NCBI GenBank assembly: GCA_913054565.1
Contig: CAJXHW010000144.1
Location: 1-5,439 of the forward strand
Source: an uncultured Kordia sp.
Lineage (GTDB): Bacteria > Bacteroidota > Bacteroidia > Flavobacteriales > Flavobacteriaceae
Reading direction: 5' to 3'
Length of the DNA stretch: 5,439 nt
Shown here piece by piece: positions 1 through 5,439 of the stretch. Numbering within the stretch: position 1 is the first letter of the stretch; every line of letters begins with the position of its first letter. The notes beneath the pieces were generated by a model. It had not been told where the DNA came from. It did no database searches and worked only from the letters and a program-made list of their open reading frames with translations. Made by a program: the position numbers and the translations under genes.

Positions 1-218
1 AATATAATTTGATTTTTTATAATCTGGTAAGATATTTTGTTCTGATTAAAAATTCTTGAAAGAACTATGCTTATGGGTTTGTTTTTAACTTTAATAGTTA
101 CCGCTCTTGATAAATCAATTGCGTTATTTTGATACAAGAAAGTATAATTAGTTTGTGATTCAATTTTTGATAAAACAACCTCTAATGAAACTTCAGTTAG
201 ATTTAAACTAATGTTAGT
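1..218 (-). repeat. Diverged duplicate of the STN-coding segment at 3936-4153
   Basis: This segment aligns without gaps, at a constant offset of 3935 bases, with 3936-4153 in the large gene. The encoded residues are about 58% identical by hand count. Locally the DNA is closer: 41-65 matches 3976-4000 at 23 of 25 bases, over the VLS(R/K)IFNQ codons. I read it as tandem gene duplication rather than a mobile repeat. The left end is cut by the window edge, so the full extent of the duplication is unknown. Confidence 0.75.
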
Positions 219-344
219 TTTGGAAGATTCTTTTGCATATGTATATGAAAAGAATAAAAACATAAAAACACTTATGAAAGTGTTTTTATGTTTTAGTATT
301 TTATTTTCGATTGATAAAATATTATATATCTTTTTTTTGTGCAT
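1..344 (-). CDS. Exported STN-domain protein, N-terminal part only (runs off left edge); likely paralogue of the upstream large gene
   Basis: This open frame has no stop from the ATG at 344-342 to the window edge (114 codons plus 2 bases). An in-frame TGA lies three codons before the ATG, which bounds the frame upstream. The protein begins MHKKKIYNIL and has a lysine-rich n-region. A hydrophobic core follows at residues 23-34 (FISVFMFLFFSY), with a plausible signal-peptidase I site after A37 (TYA|KES). Residues 45-114 form an STN (secretin/TonB short N-terminal) domain. By hand count, 42 of 72 residues match the STN of the neighbouring large protein with no gap, including SKIESQ, VTIKVK, VLS and IFNQ. 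STN domains are periplasmic signalling or docking modules of TonB receptors and secretins. What follows the STN is outside the window, so this could be a second macroglobulin/plug mosaic or a true TonB-dependent receptor. An alternative start at M28 (263) would leave a signal peptide without positive charges and is less likely. The start overlaps the upstream stop, suggesting co-translation. Confidence 0.85.
   Translation of the reverse strand, partial: MHKKKIYNILSIENKILKHKNTFISVFMFLFFSYTYAKESSKTNISLNLTEVSLEVVLSKIESQTNYTFLYQNNAIDLSRAVTIKVKNKPISIVLSRIFNQNKISYQIIKNQII
257..294 (-). other. Perfect 16-bp inverted repeat with 6-base loop inside signal-peptide codons
   Basis: Positions 257-272 and 279-294 are exact reverse complements around a six-base loop (273-278). 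Only three of the sixteen pairs are G-C, so the hairpin is long but modest in stability. In the minus-strand mRNA it starts 50 bases after the stop of the large gene and covers codons 17-29 of the downstream gene. The downstream arm contains an internal in-frame AUG (263-261) and ends in a U-rich run. It could act as an attenuator, a processing or stability element, or a weak terminator when ribosomes are absent. It could also be a chance product of AT-rich lysine and phenylalanine codons. Confidence 0.6.
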
Positions 345-346
345 TA
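342..346 (-). promoter_or_regulatory. TAATG stop/start overlap, probable translational coupling
   Basis: The TAA stop of the large gene (346-344) and the ATG of the downstream STN gene (344-342) share one base. The purine-rich run GAAGAAAAG just before the ATG could help the terminating ribosome restart. This arrangement usually means that translation of the second gene depends on the first. It also supports this start over the internal ATG at 263. Coupling itself is inferred. Confidence 0.7.
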
Positions 347-3300
347 CTTTTCTTCAAAAGTTTTTAAATAAGTACCTGGAATACCAAATGGAGAAAGTGC
401 TTCAATAGCAATTTGAATTTTTTTAGCATTTGTCATATTGTAAAAATTTATTGTAGCGTTTCCATTTTTATCAGTAGTTATTTTTGGGTTCCAATACAAG
501 GTAGTATTGTCGTTTTGATTAACATCTACTTCATATTTTGGAGTATAGAATTGTTTTTCTTCAGAGAACCCTGTAATGTTAAATTTTGGGGTAGATATTG
601 AAGTTGATGTAAGAGTGTTTTTTTCTCCTTGCTTTGTGTAAACCAAAATTACTCCAGAAGCACCTCTTGAACCATAAATTGCTGCTTTAGCTCCTTCTAG
701 AACTTCTATTTTTTCTAGATCACGATTATCTAAGTTTATTATAGTTGGAGGTACTGGGGCTGCTGCGTTCAAAAGAGATCCAGAACCATTGTCGGAGACA
801 GGGATTCCGTCTACAACCCATAGAGGACTTCCACCTCCTCGAAGACTAACCGTTGTAGCGAGGCCACTTCCGTATACTGTAATTCCAGAAACTTTTTGAA
901 GTACTTGCAGAAAGTCAACGTAAGGGTCATCAATAATTACAGTTGCATCTGGTTTAACTCCAAACAAAGAAGGTGTTGTTTTCTTTTTCTCAGATTTTAT
1001 AGGTGCTTTTTTTTCTTTTATTACAACTTCATTAAGGATAGTGGTTTTTCCTGAATAGTTAGTATTAGAAACTATGTCTGCTTTTCTAGATGTTGAGTTT
1101 AAGTTGTTTGTTTTCAGCAGAGCCTTGTGAAACCCAGGGAACAAAGGGTTTAATTTTATAGGGTTTATATTGTCTAACTTAATTTTAACATCGATTGGTT
1201 TAGAGTCATAAGCTTTAAATTGAATTTCCGTTACTCCTGTGTGATCAATATTATCAAACTTAAATCTTCCGTCAAGTCCAGTTTGTGTTGCATAAAACCT
1301 TTCCTTATCTTTAGATTTAACAAATAAATGCAAAGAATTATTCATTAACATTTTCCCGTTCTTCTTCATTGCTACTCCACTAATACTAAACCCTTCTGAA
1401 AAAGAGAATTTTTTAATGGTGTCAAAATCAGAATTTTTCATTTTTTCCCAATTAAATTTCCTCCATCCATTGGTAAGCATAAGCAGGTCCAAATTGTATT
1501 TTGTGATACGAGATTTATTATTAAAGTATTGTGCTGGTTTCTCGATATGGCCTTTTACATCTGACTCTAATAAAAGGTGTGTTAAAATATTAGAATCATT
1601 GGTGTCTTTCTTTATTCTATTACTCTGATTTGTAATAGCTACAGATAAATTAGTAGAAACAGGTTTTCCTTCTGGGTCAGTAATATTTATCTTCATACTA
1701 ACCTCTCCTTTTTTAATATGACCATTGTTATTGAGTACGGAATTTATGATAAGCTCTTGTTGATTGTCAATAAAAGCAATTCTTTCACTCCAAGGCCTCA
1801 TGTTTTTATCAAAAACGGTAAGAGTTACAATTCCACTAGGAAGCATATTCTTTGGAATTTCAATATTCGCAAATGATCTCCCTTTAAAATTATACTTTCC
1901 TTGAAAGTATTTTTGATTCCCAACTGTACCAATAAGATAGAAGGCTTCATCTTTTAAATTATTACTGGTTTGTATTCTTATTTGAATACTTTTTTGATTC
2001 ATGTTATTGATAAACATTGAATATCCTTGGTCGTATATTTTTGGAAGCGGATATCTAGATCCATCGTCTAAAACAGCAGTATATTGTTCATTAAGAACGG
2101 GCTTAAGGTTAAAGTAGCCAACTCCTTGATCGTTAGATTTTAACTGCTTAATTTCATTTCCCTTTGTGTCAAGAATTCTTCCTTTAACAACTCTAGATAA
2201 TCCATCTGGGCCTATAGCTTTAAATGCAACTCGACCAGTTAATCCATGGATTGCATTTCCTCCTTCAGGAAAGAATTGTAAATCAATTTTTCCAGAGACA
2301 TCCTTAATTTGATTGGGTTGTCCGTTGGAGATAGCTATTGTTTTTTTGAAAATGAAATTAAGGTCGTAATTCCTCATCCAATCAGTGTAAGCTCTAAGCT
2401 GATATTTTCCTGGAAATATATTCTCTGGAATTTTTATATACCCTTCACTTTTTCCATTAACAATTTTTACTCGTTGAGAAAAAATAATATCATTTCTCGC
2501 GTCTACAATATTTACATGAAGAAATTTACTAGCAGAAGAATAATAGTGAGCTGGACCAATAACTGTGTAAGCACTATACCATAATTCTCCACCAACATCT
2601 ACATGGTTTTTATCTGTATGTAAATAAACCTTTTCTACAGGATTGTAATAGTTGTAATATCCCAAAAGAGTGTCTATTTTATTAACAATTTTATCTTTTT
2701 TGAGCTTAGATTGAATTAAAGTTATTTGTTCCTTACTGTTGAGAAAAATAGATCCAAATGCGTCTTGTTTCTCGAAAGCATTAATAACTTCTTTCTCGAC
2801 AGGTGTTCTTTTAACTATTGGGTTATTTTCCCAAAAGTCTTTATTATAACCAATTTGATTTAATTTATCCCAATCACTATCTTTTCTTTTAAATTGCCTT
2901 CCTAGTTTTTTACGTGAAGTAGGAGTATAATACTCAAAGAATGTAAGGTTAGAAGTTGCAGACATATGAGTGACTAATTGATCTTCCCTATAGTAATCAA
3001 AATCTTGATCCACTTTTATATAATCAATGACAAGTTTTTCAGTGTTATTCTTTTTAAAGACTATTTCATAAGTAAGGTTGTAATTCTTTTTAGAAGTATT
3101 CTTCTCATTTAGTCGGATAAGTTTTAGATTGTCTTTGTCAATATTTCCTGTTATTTTAAGAACATCATTAGTAGTTGTATTAATATATGCCTCTCCAGAT
3201 AGTATAGGTGTCTCTATTCCTTTTATAGGAGTGAATTTTAAAACAGCTATTTTGCCTTCGTCAGAATTAATCATATCATCAACGCTAACATTATAATAAC

Positions 3301-4246
3301 TATCTAAATCTACATTTAAAGGGAAAACAATTTCATCTGTTACTGGTTGAAATGATTTTAGAATACGAGAGAATAAAGTGTAATTCTTATTATTAATACT
3401 CTTCTCATCTAAAGCGTATCTTCCTTGTAGAATACTCCATTGTTCTATTCCTCTGCTATTGTAACGAAGATCATAAATGATTTCAGCAAATTCAGAGTAT
3501 TGGTCATCATTTTTAGATTTTTGACGATAAAATGCTCTAGCATAATTGTCTTTTTTATCATTGGTTGTTGAGTACCAAAGTTTTTTATAAGCCTTTTTGG
3601 CTAAATTAATAGCGTATCGGTCTTTCTTTTTGCCGACAGTTTTTAAAACAATTTCTTCTAACACATTAGTTAAAGGAGATAGCTTTACCGTTAAGTTAAC
3701 CTTAGGGTCTGTGACTGTAATTGTCTGGTTTTTATACCCTAAGTGAGAAAAGGTTAATGAAGTTGGTATGGTATCCGTTTTAATTTCAAATTCTCCAAGC
3801 TCATTACTAGAGGTACCAATACTTGAGTTACTTTGAGAGACACTACAATATGGAATTATTTCACCAGTACTTTCGTCTATTATTTTTCCTTGAATTGTAT
3901 ATTGTTCTCTTTTTGCTGTAGTTGGGATACTTTTTAGTACAATTTGATAATCAATTAGTTTATAAGTGATCTTTCTTTGATTAAAAATTTTTGAAAGAAC
4001 AAAGTTTAAAGGTTCTTCTTTGACTTTAATTGTAACCAATCGATTTAAATCTAAAGTGTTGTTTTCATAGAAGAAATTAAAATCACTTTGAGATTCAATT
4101 TTAGAGAAAACTTTTGCTAAAGTGACATTCTCTAAGTTTAAGCTTATTTTTGTATTATTAAAGGCTATAGAGCTTGCATTTGCATTTGCGAAAAGTAGCA
4201 GGAAAGCACTAATGAAAAAGATGTTTTTTAGGGAGTTATATTTCAT
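344..4246 (-). CDS. Large exported mosaic protein: STN, carboxypeptidase-regulatory-like domain, MG2-like modules, TonB-receptor plug; no beta-barrel
   Basis: The protein has 1300 residues from the chosen start at 4246. The frame is open to an ATG at 4267 (seven more residues, overlapping fecR by 14 bases). I prefer 4246 because it follows the fecR stop by seven bases and gives a clean signal peptide (residues 1-24, MKYNSLKN then a hydrophobic core, ANANA|SS). Domains in order: STN 34-104; carboxypeptidase-regulatory-like beta-sandwich 117-190, ending in LEEIVLKT; an unassigned region 205-525 rich in Tyr, Lys and Asn; an MG2-like module 537-640 (EKVYLHTDK, then AYTDWMRN); a second module with FFPEGGN at 658-664; a macroglobulin-like region with LLLESDVKGHIE and LLMLTNGWRKFNW (890-933); a second regulatory-like sandwich 951-1020; LNEVVIKEKK at 1071-1080; a TonB plug 1100-1205 (SLRGGG, WVVDGIPV, LEKIEVLEGAKAAIYGSRGA); and a terminal sandwich 1232-1300 (TLYWNP, TDKNGNA). 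About 95 residues follow the plug, so there is no room for a 22-strand barrel. I saw no thioester CxEQ motif, and one cysteine in all. It is probably periplasmic or outer-membrane associated. Function is unknown; the fecR neighbour suggests a signalling or surface-assembly role. Confidence 0.88.
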   Translation of the reverse strand: MKYNSLKNIFFISAFLLLFANANASSIAFNNTKISLNLENVTLAKVFSKIESQSDFNFFYENNTLDLNRLVTIKVKEEPLNFVLSKIFNQRKITYKLIDYQIVLKSIPTTAKREQYTIQGKIIDESTGEIIPYCSVSQSNSSIGTSSNELGEFEIKTDTIPTSLTFSHLGYKNQTITVTDPKVNLTVKLSPLTNVLEEIVLKTVGKKKDRYAINLAKKAYKKLWYSTTNDKKDNYARAFYRQKSKNDDQYSEFAEIIYDLRYNSRGIEQWSILQGRYALDEKSINNKNYTLFSRILKSFQPVTDEIVFPLNVDLDSYYNVSVDDMINSDEGKIAVLKFTPIKGIETPILSGEAYINTTTNDVLKITGNIDKDNLKLIRLNEKNTSKKNYNLTYEIVFKKNNTEKLVIDYIKVDQDFDYYREDQLVTHMSATSNLTFFEYYTPTSRKKLGRQFKRKDSDWDKLNQIGYNKDFWENNPIVKRTPVEKEVINAFEKQDAFGSIFLNSKEQITLIQSKLKKDKIVNKIDTLLGYYNYYNPVEKVYLHTDKNHVDVGGELWYSAYTVIGPAHYYSSASKFLHVNIVDARNDIIFSQRVKIVNGKSEGYIKIPENIFPGKYQLRAYTDWMRNYDLNFIFKKTIAISNGQPNQIKDVSGKIDLQFFPEGGNAIHGLTGRVAFKAIGPDGLSRVVKGRILDTKGNEIKQLKSNDQGVGYFNLKPVLNEQYTAVLDDGSRYPLPKIYDQGYSMFINNMNQKSIQIRIQTSNNLKDEAFYLIGTVGNQKYFQGKYNFKGRSFANIEIPKNMLPSGIVTLTVFDKNMRPWSERIAFIDNQQELIINSVLNNNGHIKKGEVSMKINITDPEGKPVSTNLSVAITNQSNRIKKDTNDSNILTHLLLESDVKGHIEKPAQYFNNKSRITKYNLDLLMLTNGWRKFNWEKMKNSDFDTIKKFSFSEGFSISGVAMKKNGKMLMNNSLHLFVKSKDKERFYATQTGLDGRFKFDNIDHTGVTEIQFKAYDSKPIDVKIKLDNINPIKLNPLFPGFHKALLKTNNLNSTSRKADIVSNTNYSGKTTILNEVVIKEKKAPIKSEKKKTTPSLFGVKPDATVIIDDPYVDFLQVLQKVSGITVYGSGLATTVSLRGGGSPLWVVDGIPVSDNGSGSLLNAAAPVPPTIINLDNRDLEKIEVLEGAKAAIYGSRGASGVILVYTKQGEKNTLTSTSISTPKFNITGFSEEKQFYTPKYEVDVNQNDNTTLYWNPKITTDKNGNATINFYNMTNAKKIQIAIEALSPFGIPGTYLKTFEEK

Positions 4247-4253
4247 TTTTAAT

Positions 4254-5423
4254 TTAAATAACGACATGTTTTTTCAATTTAATTTTTACTTCTGTAATAG
4301 TTATTTTTTTTCCTTCAAGCTTGTAGTCAAATGAAGCTATTTCTTTAAACATATCTAAAACATTTGTAATACTTTCTGTAGAAAATGTTCCTGTATATCT
4401 GTTATTATTAAGGTTAGAAGAATTAATATTAATAGAAAGATTGTAATAACGCTCTAGCTTTTTCACAATATCTTCAAAGCGATCATTTTTAAAGAGCAGT
4501 TGTCTTTTCTTCCAAGCATAGTATCTCTCGTTAGAGATTTGGTGTATCGTAAACTTTTCTTTTTCTAATACAGCTCTTTGATTGGGTTTAATAATTAAAC
4601 TTTTTTCAGGGTCGTAAATTTCATTAGATTTCATTACGCTAACGCTTCCTTCCTCTAAAGCAACTGAACTATTTGTTTCATTTCGATAGCTTGTAACATT
4701 AAATTTTGTTCCAAGTACTCTAACATTCATATCGTTGGTCTTAACAATGAAAGGGAGTTCTTTGTTTGTGGTAACTTCAAAATAAGCCTCACCGTCTAAA
4801 TAAATATCTCTAGTAGTACCATTGTTAAATGTAGAAGTGTATTTTAAAGTACTCCCTGAGTTGACAAATACTGTTGACTTGTCAGGTAATACAACAGAGA
4901 AAATTTTTCCATTTGGAATGTTTAACTCATGAAAAATCTCTTCAGAATCATGAGGGCTGTTTTCATTATAAGTTAGCTTGTTGTTTTCTAAATGAGCTAT
5001 AATATCACCTTCCTTATTTTTTATTTCAGTGATGTTGTTATCTTCTAAGATATATTTAATTTCATTATTAATTTCTAAAGTAATTAGGTCTTTGGAATCA
5101 ACTGCATTCGATTTTAGAATTGTGCGAGTTCCTATATATACACTAAAGAAAATAATAAGCATTGCTGCATATTTAAATAGTCTCTTGTAAGATTTTTTTA
5201 ATGGAATTACTTTTTCATTATCTGCTGTAATTTTTTCTAAGATATTATCAGCAAAAGTAGCTTTGATATTTTTTCTGTAAACATAATCCAACTCATGATT
5301 TGCCTGGACCATCGATTTAAATGTATTCTGGTTTTCAGGAGACTTTAACCAATCTTTCAATAAAGCTAGCTCTTCACTTGAAATAGAATCAGTTAAGTAT
5401 TTAACAATTAAATTTTCCATCAT
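4254..5423 (-). CDS. FecR-family anti-sigma factor with DUF4974-like C-terminal domain
   Basis: This is a 389-residue, single-pass inner-membrane regulator of the kind that binds an ECF sigma factor in the cytoplasm and senses an outer-membrane partner in the periplasm. Residues 1-70 form the cytoplasmic helical sigma-binding region (VKYLTDSISSEELALLKDWL). One membrane helix lies at about 83-103, preceded by KKSYKR, which fits an N-in topology. The periplasmic FecR domain spans about 168-265, with LPDKSTVFVNSGSTLKY, RDIYLDGEAYFEV and VRVLGTKFNV. The C-terminal 300-378 (YYAWKKRQLLFKNDRFEDIV, then YTGTFSTESI and LDMFKEI) matches the DUF4974 module usual in Bacteroidota FecR proteins. Length is normal for the family and no cysteine was seen. 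Two ATG codons stand in tandem (5423 and 5420); I took the first, which follows an A-rich leader. The last codons overlap the longest possible frame of the large downstream gene. The cognate sigma factor is expected beyond the right edge but is not visible. Confidence 0.95.
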   Translation of the reverse strand: MMENLIVKYLTDSISSEELALLKDWLKSPENQNTFKSMVQANHELDYVYRKNIKATFADNILEKITADNEKVIPLKKSYKRLFKYAAMLIIFFSVYIGTRTILKSNAVDSKDLITLEINNEIKYILEDNNITEIKNKEGDIIAHLENNKLTYNENSPHDSEEIFHELNIPNGKIFSVVLPDKSTVFVNSGSTLKYTSTFNNGTTRDIYLDGEAYFEVTTNKELPFIVKTNDMNVRVLGTKFNVTSYRNETNSSVALEEGSVSVMKSNEIYDPEKSLIIKPNQRAVLEKEKFTIHQISNERYYAWKKRQLLFKNDRFEDIVKKLERYYNLSININSSNLNNNRYTGTFSTESITNVLDMFKEIASFDYKLEGKKITITEVKIKLKKHVVI

Positions 5424-5439
5424 TGTTTTATTTTATATC
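5424..5439 (-). other. A-rich leader of the fecR-like gene, truncated by the window
   Basis: Only 16 bases lie before the fecR ATG. They read as an A/T-rich run in the coding direction, with an in-frame TAA four codons before the start. No Shine-Dalgarno sequence and no Bacteroidota TAnnTTTG-type promoter motif is visible, so any promoter lies outside the window. The A-rich initiation context is typical of Flavobacteriia. Confidence 0.5.

Noticed and set aside
257..294. The inverted repeat as a standard rho-independent terminator
   Set aside because: It has only three G-C pairs and lies inside an open, homologous coding frame. A strong terminator there would silence the downstream gene, so attenuation is at most a possibility.
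331..338. A8 tract just after the start codon of the downstream gene as a phase-variation or slippage site
   Set aside because: Runs of the same length occur elsewhere in the coding DNA here (1007-1014 and 4304-4311), so this one is within the background for an AT-rich genome.
211..601. Plus-strand open frames at 211-408 and 413-601
   Set aside because: They lie opposite well-supported minus-strand genes with clear domain homology, and their translations are low-complexity hydrophobic strings typical of antisense frames in AT-rich DNA.
1416..2584. Plus-strand open frames at 1416-1628 and 2309-2584
   Set aside because: Both are antisense to the macroglobulin-like region of the large gene and show no recognisable domain.
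344..4246. Calling the large protein a SusC/RagA TonB-dependent transporter
   Set aside because: STN and plug domains are present, but no barrel follows the plug, and the intervening sequence is macroglobulin-like.
344..4246. Calling the large protein a thioester alpha-2-macroglobulin protease trap
   Set aside because: No CxEQ thioester motif is visible. The only cysteine I found is in PYCSVS of the first regulatory-like domain.
4122..4334. Plus-strand open frame across the junction of the fecR-like and large genes
   Set aside because: It is antisense to the signal peptide and STN codons and to the end of fecR. Its Phe/Lys-rich composition follows from those codons.
4926..5298. CTCATGA/TCATGAG copies at 4926-4932, 4949-4955 and 5292-5298 as operator sites
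   Set aside because: The motif is short, contains a palindrome, lies inside fecR coding sequence and has irregular spacing. Chance recurrence is likely.

Overview
The window looks like Bacteroidota DNA, probably Flavobacteriia. It is strongly AT-rich, initiation sites are A-rich with no clear Shine-Dalgarno sequence, and the gene families are typical of that phylum: a FecR-type anti-sigma factor with a DUF4974-like C-terminus, STN domains, carboxypeptidase-regulatory-like domains and a SusC/TonB-type plug. The class-level assignment is inference from composition and family content. No RNA genes, CRISPR arrays, insertion sequences or origins were seen.

Everything is coded on the minus strand, so the window reads right to left as one compact gene string with essentially no intergenic DNA. 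At the right edge (5423 to 4254) is a complete fecR-like anti-sigma gene. Next (4246, or 4267 with a longer start, down to 344) is a very large gene for an exported 1300-residue mosaic protein: signal peptide, STN domain, carboxypeptidase-regulatory-like domain, an uncharacterised region, macroglobulin-like (MG2-type) beta-sandwich modules, a TonB-receptor plug domain and a terminal beta-sandwich. It has no TonB-receptor beta-barrel. Its TAA stop shares one base with the ATG of a third gene (344 down to 1, cut by the window edge). That third gene encodes another signal peptide and STN domain, about 58% identical to the STN of the large protein, so it is probably a tandem paralogue.

The layout resembles the back half of a cell-surface signalling operon (ECF sigma factor, then FecR, then a protein with an STN domain). 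The sigma factor would lie beyond the right edge and is not visible. In the classical FecA/FecR scheme the STN domain sits on an outer-membrane transporter and talks to FecR in the periplasm. Here the STN proteins follow fecR directly, but the complete one lacks the transporter barrel and carries macroglobulin-like modules and a detached plug instead. The points most worth following are this barrel-less architecture, the tandem STN paralogue, and a perfect 16-bp inverted repeat inside the signal-peptide codons of the third gene, 50 bases after the stop of the large one.
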